Shown: positions 57,310 to 64,000 of the stretch, one piece after another
How positions within the stretch are numbered: the stretch's first letter is position 1
How the letters are laid out: each line of letters begins with the position of its first letter
Assembly: GCA_036267135.1 (NCBI GenBank)
Contig: DATAWQ010000019.1
Location: 62,001 to 126,000, forward strand
Reading direction: 5' to 3'
From: PALSA-505 sp036267135
Lineage (GTDB): Bacteria; Actinomycetota; Actinomycetes; Streptosporangiales; Streptosporangiaceae
DNA: 64,000 nucleotides
Position numbers and translations under genes: made by a program
The notes under the pieces: generated by a model
The model's input: the letters and a program-made list of their open reading frames with translations, nothing else
What the model was told of the DNA's origin: nothing
The model's database searches: none

Positions 57310-59754
57310 TTGTCAAAATCGCCGAGCGCGGCGGAAAGCTCGTCCCGCGCCGATACCCCCGCTCCCGCCGACGTCCAGGCCGCGGCCGGCGAACCCGATC
57401 TGGCCGATCCCTCCGATGACCTGAACCGGGAGCAGGGCTACGTCACCATGCTCTACGGTCACCTCGATGAGCTGCGCGAACGGGCTTCGGATCGGCTGGC
57501 CAGCACGCTGCGGCAATCCGGCGGCACCCCGCAGGCGCGGACCGAGCGCGAGGTCTCGGCGGTAATGTCCGCCACCCGGATAGCCCAGCTCGACGCGGCC
57601 GAGAACGGCCTGTGCTTTGGCCGTCTCGACCTTGATGAGGGCGGGCGGCTTTATATCGGGCGGATGGGAATCCGCGACGAATCCCACGACTATGAGCCGC
57701 TGCTGCTGGACTGGCGGGCGCCGGCTTCGCGGCCCTTTTACCTGGCGACCGCGGCCAACCCCGAAGGGGTCAGGCGCCGCCGGCATATCAAGACCCGCCG
57801 CCGCACAATCACCGGCCTCGACGACGAGGTCCTCGACCTGTCGGCCGCGTACACCGGCCAGGGTCAGGGGCTAACCGGCGAGGCCGGGCTGCTCGCGGCG
57901 GTCTCGGCCAGCCGGACCGGCCGGATGCTGGACATCGTCGAGACCATCCAGGCGGAGCAGGACCAGATCATCCGGGCGCCGCAGCAGGGCGTGGTGGTCG
58001 TGCAGGGCGGCCCGGGCACCGGGAAGACGGCGGTGGCGCTGCACCGGGCGGCCTACCTGCTGTACACGCACCGGCGGCAGCTCGAGCGGCGCGGCGTGCT
58101 GATCGTCGGCCCGAACGCGACGTTCCTGCGCTACATCGGGCAGGTGCTGCCCGCGCTGGGCGAGACCGGGGTGGTGCTGTCCACGGTCAGCGAGCTGTTT
58201 CCCGGCGTCGTGGCCGACCGGGATGAGCCGGCCGAGGCGGCGCAGATCAAGGGCAGGACCACGATGGCGCGGGTGATCGCCACCGCGGTGCGGGACCGGC
58301 AGCAGGTGCCGAAGGAGCCGGTCGAGGTCAGGTACCAGCGCGAAGTGGTCTACATCGACAGGGACATGGCCGCCAAGGCCAGGGAACGGGCCCGGCGATC
58401 GCGCCGGCCGCACAACCAGGCCAGGGCCATCTTCATCCGCGAGGTCCTCGATGCCCTGCTGCGGCAGCTCACCGGCAGGCTGCGCGACACGATGCGGGAA
58501 ACCGACGCCATGGTCGCGGACATACTCGGCGACGACGCGCCGCCCGACCACGATCTGATGGACGAACTCGACGTGGACGGCATCAGGCGGGAGCTGCAGA
58601 CGGATCCCGGGGTCAGGGCGGCGCTGAACAAGCTGTGGCCGAAGCTGACCCCGCAGCGGCTGCTTTCTGATCTGTTCGCCTCTCCCGCGCGGCTGCGCCG
58701 GGCCGCACCCCGCGTCCCCGAGCCGGAACGGGCCCTGCTGGTGCGCGAGCCGGGGGGCGGCTGGACGGTGGCCGACATCCCGCTGCTGGACGAGGCCGCG
58801 GAACTGCTCGGCGAGGACGACCGGGCCCAGCGGGCCAGGGCCGAACGGGAGCGGCAGGAGCGGATCGCCTACGCCGGCGGCGTGGTCGACCTGCTGTCCC
58901 GCGACCTGCAGGACCCCGAGGTGCTGCTGGCCTCCGACCTGATCGACGCCGGCCGGCTGGCCGAGCGGCAGATCGAGGATGAGTACCTGACCACGGCCGA
59001 GCGGGCCGCGGCCGACCGCACCTGGGCGTTCGGGCACGTGATCGTGGACGAGGCGCAGGAACTCTCGGAGATGGCCTGGCGGATGCTGATGCGGCGCTGC
59101 CCGGCCCGGTCGATGACGCTGGTCGGTGACGTGGCGCAGACCGGTGATCCGGCCGGGACTTCTTCCTGGGAGCAGGTGCTCGGGCCCTTCCTGGGGGTGC
59201 GCTGGCGGATCGAGCGGCTGACCATCAACTACCGGACCCCGGCCGAGATCATGGCGGTGGCCGCGGACGTGGCCGCGGCGATCGACCCGGCCCCCGCCGA
59301 GGCCGACCTGCCGCGCTCGGTGCGGGAGTCCGGCGAGGAGCCGTGGAAGCTGTCCGTCCCGCCCGGGCGGCTGGCCGCGGAACTGGCCAGGGTCGCGGCC
59401 AGGGAGGCCGCCGCGGCCGGCGAAGGGAAGGTCGCGGTCATCGTCCCGGCGGCCCGGGTGGCCGAGCTGGGCGGCGCGGTCGCCGCCGCGGTGGCGGGCA
59501 CGTCCGTCGGCGCGGGCGCCGAGCTGGAGAACCCGGTGGTGGTGCTCAGCGTGCGGCAGGCCAAGGGGCTGGAGTTCGACTCGGTGCTCATCGCCGAACC
59601 CGAGCAGATCCTGGCCGAGTCGCCGCGCGGCCATAGTGACCTCTACGTGGGCATGACCAGGGCGACCCAGCGGCTGGGCGTGCTGTACACGGGCGAGCCA
59701 CCGGAGGTGCTCGACCGGCTCAAGGACCGGGCCGCGGACCAGGAATGGGCCTAG
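57310..59754 (+). CDS. helR: RNA polymerase-recycling motor ATPase, HelR/HelD type
   Basis: 814 residues from a TTG at 57310 with AAAGGGG about 6 nt upstream. The N-terminal coiled coil (NREQGYVTMLYGHLDELRER) enters the RNA polymerase secondary channel in HelD. UvrD-like helicase motifs follow: Walker A GGPGTGKTAVAL, VIVDEAQELSEM, LVGDVAQTGDP, LTINYRTPAEIM, VRQAKGLEFD and VGMTRATQRLGVL. Actinobacterial HelR releases stalled polymerase and can displace rifampicin. The AT-rich leader and divergent stress genes suggest regulated expression. The stop is 7 bp before the DUF35 gene. Confidence 0.88.
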   Translation: MSKSPSAAESSSRADTPAPADVQAAAGEPDLADPSDDLNREQGYVTMLYGHLDELRERASDRLASTLRQSGGTPQARTEREVSAVMSATRIAQLDAAENGLCFGRLDLDEGGRLYIGRMGIRDESHDYEPLLLDWRAPASRPFYLATAANPEGVRRRRHIKTRRRTITGLDDEVLDLSAAYTGQGQGLTGEAGLLAAVSASRTGRMLDIVETIQAEQDQIIRAPQQGVVVVQGGPGTGKTAVALHRAAYLLYTHRRQLERRGVLIVGPNATFLRYIGQVLPALGETGVVLSTVSELFPGVVADRDEPAEAAQIKGRTTMARVIATAVRDRQQVPKEPVEVRYQREVVYIDRDMAAKARERARRSRRPHNQARAIFIREVLDALLRQLTGRLRDTMRETDAMVADILGDDAPPDHDLMDELDVDGIRRELQTDPGVRAALNKLWPKLTPQRLLSDLFASPARLRRAAPRVPEPERALLVREPGGGWTVADIPLLDEAAELLGEDDRAQRARAERERQERIAYAGGVVDLLSRDLQDPEVLLASDLIDAGRLAERQIEDEYLTTAERAAADRTWAFGHVIVDEAQELSEMAWRMLMRRCPARSMTLVGDVAQTGDPAGTSSWEQVLGPFLGVRWRIERLTINYRTPAEIMAVAADVAAAIDPAPAEADLPRSVRESGEEPWKLSVPPGRLAAELARVAAREAAAAGEGKVAVIVPAARVAELGGAVAAAVAGTSVGAGAELENPVVVLSVRQAKGLEFDSVLIAEPEQILAESPRGHSDLYVGMTRATQRLGVLYTGEPPEVLDRLKDRAADQEWA

Positions 59755-59761
59755 GCGCCGC

Positions 59762-60148
59762 ATGGACCTGGGCATCGTGCGGGCCGACGCTCGGTCGGCC
59801 CCCTTTTTCGAGGCGGCGGCGCGGGACGTGCTGCTGATCAAGCGGTGTGGGCCATGCGGCCGCTGGCTCGGGCCCGAGGCGACCGGGTGCCCCGGGTGCG
59901 GGGAGGCCGACCTCCGGTGGGAGGTGGCGTCCGGGGGCGGCACCGTGATCAGCTTCGCGGTGCCGTCGGTCCGCGGAGCTGAGGGCGTGGAGCCTGCTGT
60001 GCTGGCCCTGGTGGAACTGGACGAGGGGCCGTGGCTGCACACCAGGCTGGCCGCCGATCCGGCGGCCGCGGTGGTGGGGATGGCCGTGGTGGCTCGTTTC
60101 GAGCACCCGGCCGAGGGCGAGAGCTACCCGCTGTTCTGGCCGGCTTGA
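59762..60148 (+). CDS. DUF35 zinc-ribbon/OB-fold protein
   Basis: A 128-residue protein. The rubredoxin-like ribbon LIKRCGPCGRWLGPEATGCPGCG is followed by an OB fold (LRWEVASGGGTVISFAVPS and a late PAAAVVGMAVVARFEHP). DUF35 proteins are the acyl-CoA-binding partners of thiolase-like or hydratase subunits, usually encoded next to them. Here the nearest thiolase-like gene is at 52.8-54.1 kb, separated by the AIM24/SPFH and helR genes. It begins 7 bp after helR and is probably co-transcribed with it. Confidence 0.88.
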   Translation: MDLGIVRADARSAPFFEAAARDVLLIKRCGPCGRWLGPEATGCPGCGEADLRWEVASGGGTVISFAVPSVRGAEGVEPAVLALVELDEGPWLHTRLAADPAAAVVGMAVVARFEHPAEGESYPLFWPA

Positions 60149-60206
60149 CCGGCATCCGCCCGCAGGGGCGGCAGCCGGCTAGGTCAGCGCTTGGTGGCTC
60201 AGATGT

Positions 60207-61136
60207 TCAGCACCAGGTGGCGGGGTGGGGGTCGCTGCCGCTGCCCGATGATTCGGCGGGCAGAGCATCGTGGCCTTCCCTGGCCTGGTGCTCAGTCTGG
60301 CCGAACCGGGCGAGCAGGACGGCGCAGATCACGGCCAGGACGAATCCCGCGATGGCCACGCCGGTCATGCCGTGCCTGGTCTTGTCGCCGAGCAGGGTGA
60401 TGCCGACGGCGGCCGGCGGGATGGTCTCGACCAGCACCACCGCGGCGACGGCCACGGTCACGCTGCCACCTTCCAGCGCCGAGGCGTAGAAGAGGAAGGA
60501 CACGATCCCGGCGGCGGCGAGCGCATAGGCGGCCGGGTCGTGGATCAGGTGCAGGGGGGCGAATCCGTTGAGCACCCTGGCCGCCACGGCGAGCACCCCG
60601 TAGCCGAGCCCTGCGGTCGCGCCGAGCAGCGACGTTCTGCTCTGGCCTGGCAGCCGGGCCACGGCCAGGCCGATCAGCCCGATGCCGGCTACGGCCACGA
60701 TCAGCGCCAGCTTGAACGTGTTGCTCACCTGGACCGCACCCTCGGCGCCGGCCGAACCGCCGAGCAGGCCGACCCCGACGATGACGCCGCCGACCGCCAG
60801 CCACTCACGCCAGCCGAGGGTCGCGCCGATCAGCCAGGAGGCGCAGACCGCGGTGACCGCGAGGTTGGCGGCGATCATCGCCTGCACGGCGAACAGCGGA
60901 AGCCGGTTCAGCGCGACGAGTTGAGCGACGAACCCCAGCATGTCCAGGCCCAGGCTGGCGACGAACCGCCACTGCCGGAACATCCGGACCACCAGGCCGG
61001 GGTCGACCGCGGCGAACGCGCCGGTGCCCTGCTCCCCCGGGGGCCGGGTCGCGGCGCGGACCGCCATGGCCTGCATGACCGAGGCCACGCCGTAGAACAG
61101 CGGGGCCACCACCGCGGCAATGAGACTGGCGAGCAC
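60207..61136 (-). CDS. DMT-superfamily (EamA-like) transporter
   Basis: A 309-residue protein with about nine to ten hydrophobic segments in the two-half pattern of drug/metabolite transporters. LGLDMLGFVAQLVALNRLPLFAVQAMIAAN lies in the first half; YASALEGGSVTVAVAAVVLV and ETIPPAAVGITLLGDKTR in the second, the latter being the EamA-like end motif. The C-terminal tail is polar and Ser/Gly-rich. The substrate is unknown. It has no operon partner; it converges with the DUF35 gene. Confidence 0.83.
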   Translation of the reverse strand: MLASLIAAVVAPLFYGVASVMQAMAVRAATRPPGEQGTGAFAAVDPGLVVRMFRQWRFVASLGLDMLGFVAQLVALNRLPLFAVQAMIAANLAVTAVCASWLIGATLGWREWLAVGGVIVGVGLLGGSAGAEGAVQVSNTFKLALIVAVAGIGLIGLAVARLPGQSRTSLLGATAGLGYGVLAVAARVLNGFAPLHLIHDPAAYALAAAGIVSFLFYASALEGGSVTVAVAAVVLVETIPPAAVGITLLGDKTRHGMTGVAIAGFVLAVICAVLLARFGQTEHQAREGHDALPAESSGSGSDPHPATWC

Positions 61137-61163
61137 CTCTTAGACCTTACGCTCGGCTATTCC

Positions 61164-61820
61164 TCAGCCAGCACACAGGCTGCCCATATATGCGTCCATG
61201 GCACATAACAGCGCGTCACCTCCGATGATTCCGGCGAGCCCCGCCCGGGCTTGCCCCGGGTCGGTGAACCTGATAGCGCGCAGACCCAGCCGGGCGGCGG
61301 CCGTGACGTTTTCCTGACGGTCGTCGACCAGCGTCACCTGGCCCGCGGGCACGCCCAGCCGGTCCAGGGCCTGGACGAAACAGCCGCGGTCGGGCTTGGC
61401 GGCCCGGAAGTCGCAGCTGAAGAACAGATGCTCGAAGTGCCTGGCCAGCGGCAGTGCGTCGATGGCCCGGGCGACCTCGACGGGCATGTTGGACAGCACG
61501 GCCAGCCGCTGGCCGGCCGATTCCAGGTCCTGGATCAGGGCCAGGGTGCCCGCCTGCAGGTGCATCCAGCTCGCTATGTCCAGCCGGACCAATTCGCCGA
61601 TCTGCGGGCCAGTGAAGCTGCGGCCGAGGCGGCGGGCCACGTCCTGCCAGAACTCGGCGGCGGTCAGCAGCGCCTGGTCGTAGGCGGGGCGGGAGGGCCA
61701 GTAGGCGGCCCAGAAGTCCGCCACGCCCGCCGCGCCCGCCGCGGCGGCCAGGGCGGCCAGATCGGCGTCAGGCTGCGGGACGCAGATGACTCCGCCGAAG
61801 TCGAACACCACCCACAACAC
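61164..61820 (-). CDS. HAD-superfamily hydrolase
   Basis: A 218-residue protein from the GTG at 61820 (GGGGGAAGG upstream), which begins LWVVFDFGGVICVPQPDADL. The HAD motif I is DFGG with Asp nucleophile; motif II is LSNMP, motif III Lys in AAKPDRG and motif IV LVDDRQENV. It resembles the G1P-phosphatase/epoxide-hydrolase-N-like HAD-IA group. The substrate is unknown. The longer frame to 61877 has no ribosome site. Confidence 0.87.
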   Translation of the reverse strand: MLWVVFDFGGVICVPQPDADLAALAAAAGAAGVADFWAAYWPSRPAYDQALLTAAEFWQDVARRLGRSFTGPQIGELVRLDIASWMHLQAGTLALIQDLESAGQRLAVLSNMPVEVARAIDALPLARHFEHLFFSCDFRAAKPDRGCFVQALDRLGVPAGQVTLVDDRQENVTAAARLGLRAIRFTDPGQARAGLAGIIGGDALLCAMDAYMGSLCAG

Positions 61821-61956
61821 GCTGAAACCTTCCCCCGGATTGAATGAGATGCCAGGATGCGGGAACCAGTCTGCCACCGCCTACCGTCAAAACGGGGTGC
61901 TCATACAAACGACGCGGGACCCGGACGACTATGGCGCGATACGGGGGAGGCGTGAG

Positions 61957-62943
61957 ATGAGAATGACCACACGCACGGCCACCGCGGCGGCGGTCGTCGT
62001 TCTGCTCGCCGCGGGGTGCGCGGCCGACCACGGCTCCGGCGGCTCCGCCGGTGCCGGTGGAGCCGGCGGCTCGGGCAATCGGGTCAGGATGCTGACGGCG
62101 ACCAAGAGGCCGGCGTCCCTGGGGCCGCAGACCATTTCGGGCCGGCAAGCCGGGGGCCTGGCGCGTTCGCTGCTGGCCCGGGCGCTGCTCCCCCGGGGCG
62201 CGAAAGTTCGCCAGGGCCGGGCGCCCGCGGCCCTGAACCAGCCGTCCGGCGCCGAGCTAGGCAGGCCGTCGATCGAACTCCACAAGCTATGGACGGTCGC
62301 CGAGCCGATGAGCCAGGTGTACCGCTTCTGGCAGGGGCACACTCCCGCCGCGATGGCGTGGAACGGCAGCGGGCAGAGCTCTGACCGCGGCGTGGTCACC
62401 CAGGAGTCCACCGGCTACGGGCTCGAGCGGCTGCCCACCGGGGTCAACGCGGCGATGCTGAGCATGTCGGTGGCCCCGGCCGGCCAGGACACGTCGGTGA
62501 TCCGCGCGGACGTCCAGGTGATCTGGTACCCGCCCCGGTCCGCGGCCGAGTACATCCCGCCCGGGACGGGCGCGGTGACGATCACCGCCTCGGCGTCCGG
62601 TTCGCGCCCGCCGACCGTGACGAAGACGATCACCACGCGCTCGGCCGTCCAGCGGCTGGCGGCGATGCTGAACGGCGCCTACGCGGTGCCGCGGGGATCG
62701 GCCCTCAGCTGCCCGCTGGAGCGGGTCACCTACCGGCTGGCTTTCGCGAAATCGGCGGGCGCCGCACCGTTCCTGGTAGCCACGGACACGACCTGCCCGG
62801 GCGTCACGATCACGGTGGGCGGCCATCAGCAGCCGGCTCTGGAAACCCCGGCGGGCCTGCAGAAGCTGGCGGGGAGCCTCGCGCACGTCTCCACGTCCCC
62901 CACGCCGGCCACCGGGGGTCCCGTGCGCACCCAGCCGAAATAG
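61957..62943 (+). CDS. Secreted lipoprotein, unknown function
   Basis: From the ATG at 61957 (GGGGGAGG upstream) the protein has 328 residues. A lipobox VLLAAGC gives lipid attachment at the Cys. A Gly/Ser-rich linker follows. The body (PSIELHKLWTVAEPMSQVYR, WYPPRSAAEYIPPGTGAVTI, TITTRSAVQRLAAMLNGAY) resembles no enzyme I know; the pattern is shared with other unannotated actinobacterial surface lipoproteins. It has four Cys outside the lipobox, probably one or two disulfides. It is a stand-alone gene. Confidence 0.75.
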   Translation: MRMTTRTATAAAVVVLLAAGCAADHGSGGSAGAGGAGGSGNRVRMLTATKRPASLGPQTISGRQAGGLARSLLARALLPRGAKVRQGRAPAALNQPSGAELGRPSIELHKLWTVAEPMSQVYRFWQGHTPAAMAWNGSGQSSDRGVVTQESTGYGLERLPTGVNAAMLSMSVAPAGQDTSVIRADVQVIWYPPRSAAEYIPPGTGAVTITASASGSRPPTVTKTITTRSAVQRLAAMLNGAYAVPRGSALSCPLERVTYRLAFAKSAGAAPFLVATDTTCPGVTITVGGHQQPALETPAGLQKLAGSLAHVSTSPTPATGGPVRTQPK

Positions 62944-62981
62944 CGTTTGCCGGAACGGCCCTGGTGCAGCACGATGGCCCG

Positions 62982-63506
62982 ATGACATGGACCGCACCGC
63001 AGGTGAAGCGCGCCGACCCGCCGATGCGGTCGGACGAGCGCACCGCACTGGACACCTGGCTGGACTACCACCGAGAGACGCTGCTGTTCAAATGCCAGGG
63101 GCTGACCGGCGAGCAGCTCGTCCAGCGGGCCGCGGCTCCCTCGGGGCTGACCCTGCTCGGCCTGGTCAGGCACATGGCCGAGGTGGAGCGCTGGTGGTTC
63201 AGGCGGCTGTTCGGCCAGCAGTCTGAGCTGACTGACCTGTACATCACCGACGAGGCGCCCGACGGCGAGTTCGACCTGATCGACGCCGCCGGGGCCGAGC
63301 GGGATTTCGCCACGTTCGCCGATGAGTGCGACGCATCCCGGCGGACCACGGCCGGGCGGTCGCTCGACGACACCTTCAAGCATCCGCGGCGGGACGAGCA
63401 GATCGACCTCCGCTGGGTCTACATCCACATGATCGAGGAGTACGCCCGGCACAACGGCCACGCCGACATCCTGCGCGAGCAGATCGACGGCGTCGCCGGC
63501 GACTAG
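62982..63506 (+). CDS. DinB / DUF664 family protein
   Basis: A 174-residue four-helix-bundle protein from ATG 62982 (MTWTAPQVKRADPPMRSDER). The metal-ligand histidines are seen as LLGLVRHMAEVERWWFRR and YIHMIEEYARHNGHADILRE, the normal DinB triad pattern. Many actinobacterial members are mycothiol-dependent or of unknown role. The length is typical. It ends 20 bp before a bidirectional hairpin shared with uvrB. Confidence 0.88.
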   Translation: MTWTAPQVKRADPPMRSDERTALDTWLDYHRETLLFKCQGLTGEQLVQRAAAPSGLTLLGLVRHMAEVERWWFRRLFGQQSELTDLYITDEAPDGEFDLIDAAGAERDFATFADECDASRRTTAGRSLDDTFKHPRRDEQIDLRWVYIHMIEEYARHNGHADILREQIDGVAGD

Positions 63507-63525
63507 CCGTGGGAGCGGCGATCAT

Positions 63526-63567
63526 CGGGAAGGATTCTGGTCGTTCAGACGCCTGCAATCCTTCCCG
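63526..63567. terminator. Bidirectional 11-bp stem-loop
   Basis: CGGGAAGGATT (63526-63536) and its complement (63557-63567) form an 11-bp perfect stem with a 20-nt loop between the convergent DinB and uvrB genes. Confidence 0.75.
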
Positions 63568-63597
63568 TTAAGGAGTCAGGCCGGGCGGTCGCGGCGG

Positions 63598-64000
63598 CTA
63601 GACGCCGGCGGCTTGCATGCCGCGGAGTTCGTGCTTGAGCTCCTTGATTTCGTCGCGGAGGCGGGCGGCGATCTCGAACTGAAGCTCGGCGGCAGCGGTG
63701 TGCATCTGCTCGGTGAGCTGCTCGATCAGGCCGATGACGTCGCGCCGGGCTTCGCTGCTCCCCGCGCCCGCTTCCCCGGCCGCGCCCTGGGCGGCCTGAC
63801 CGCGGACCCTGGCCCGGGACGACAGCCCGGGGACCGGGCTCTTGCCCCGGCTCTGCTGCCGCCCGCCGCCACCAAGCAACTGCTCGGTGTCCGCGTCCTC
63901 CCTGATGAGCTGGTCGAGGATGTCGGCGATGCGCTTGCGCAGCGGCTGCGGGTCGATGCCGTGCTCGGTGTTGTAGGCGACCTGCTTCTCCCGCCGCCGG
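63598..64000 (-). CDS. uvrB: Excinuclease ABC subunit B, 3' end only
   Basis: The frame is open to the window edge; 134 codons are visible. KQVAYNTEHGIDPQPLRKRI followed by DILDQLIRED is the conserved end of UvrB domain 3. The final UVR domain (ARRDVIGLIEQLTEQMHTAA and AELQFEIAARLRDEIKELKH) is the UvrC-binding motif. UvrB acts in nucleotide excision repair with UvrA and UvrC. The 5' part lies outside the window. Confidence 0.93.
   Translation of the reverse strand, partial: RRREKQVAYNTEHGIDPQPLRKRIADILDQLIREDADTEQLLGGGGRQQSRGKSPVPGLSSRARVRGQAAQGAAGEAGAGSSEARRDVIGLIEQLTEQMHTAAAELQFEIAARLRDEIKELKHELRGMQAAGV

Overview
The window is GC-rich DNA from a filamentous-type actinomycete. The signs are many GTG/TTG starts, ATGA/GTGA gene overlaps, XRE (DUF5753)-DUF397 regulator pairs, a DUF574 (SAV2177-type) methyltransferase, an actinobacterial HelR/HelD motor, and the actinobacterial order pyrG-nudix-ald-xerD-parA-scpA-scpB-rluB-aroH-tyrA-cmk-der. 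Nothing in the sequence fixes the genus; an order such as Streptosporangiales or Streptomycetales would fit. No rRNA, tRNA, CRISPR array or intact insertion sequence was recognised.

Layout. Positions 1-3.3 kb hold the start of a kinase-like/MprF-type membrane protein, an S51-like peptidase and a GNAT acetyltransferase. Positions 3.9-9.3 kb hold two overlapping genes: plsB, and a 989-residue protein with HAD-phosphatase, PlsC-type acyltransferase and WS/DGAT domains. Together they could make triacylglycerol from glycerol 3-phosphate. Positions 9.3-15.8 kb are a decayed accessory region. It contains fragments of an XRE-DUF397 cassette, a YceI gene with an internal deletion, a shortened MarR, an HNH nuclease frameshifted by a 19-bp duplication and the 3' end of an SDR gene. 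Intact genes among them are a STAND-type ATPase, a 2-TM unknown protein and a tiny membrane peptide. A non-coding element occurs at 3.5-3.8 kb and again at 17.2-17.8 kb; it has a conserved hairpin, about 250 bp of similarity and DnaA-box-like 9-mers.

Positions 17.8-24.1 kb are a minus-strand operon of four peptidases (M55, M20, S9, S66/LdcA) behind an MDR oxidoreductase, probably for peptide or muropeptide breakdown. Positions 24.3-38.7 kb mix signalling, secreted and regulatory genes: a GGDEF protein with a variant motif, a secreted trypsin-like protease, an aldo/keto reductase, a methyltransferase, two XRE-DUF397 pairs, an MFS exporter, a kelch protein, bioA, and an ECF sigma factor coupled to a membrane-anchored YVTN propeller. 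A serpin with an alpha1-antitrypsin-like reactive loop lies at 39.4 kb.

Positions 40.6-52.7 kb are the housekeeping block for CTP synthesis, alanine dehydrogenase, recombination and chromosome segregation, rRNA pseudouridylation, tyrosine biosynthesis, CMP kinase and ribosome assembly. From 52.8 kb on lie a thiolase, a SPFH-AIM24-AIM24 zinc-ribbon cluster, helR with a DUF35 gene, a DMT transporter, a HAD hydrolase, a lipoprotein, a DinB-type protein and the 3' end of uvrB.

Short tandem duplications recur throughout, between genes and in frame inside genes. Several have visibly altered genes (the HNH remnant and the 3' end of the M20 gene). Function assignments rest on motifs and family knowledge read by eye; no database search was possible.
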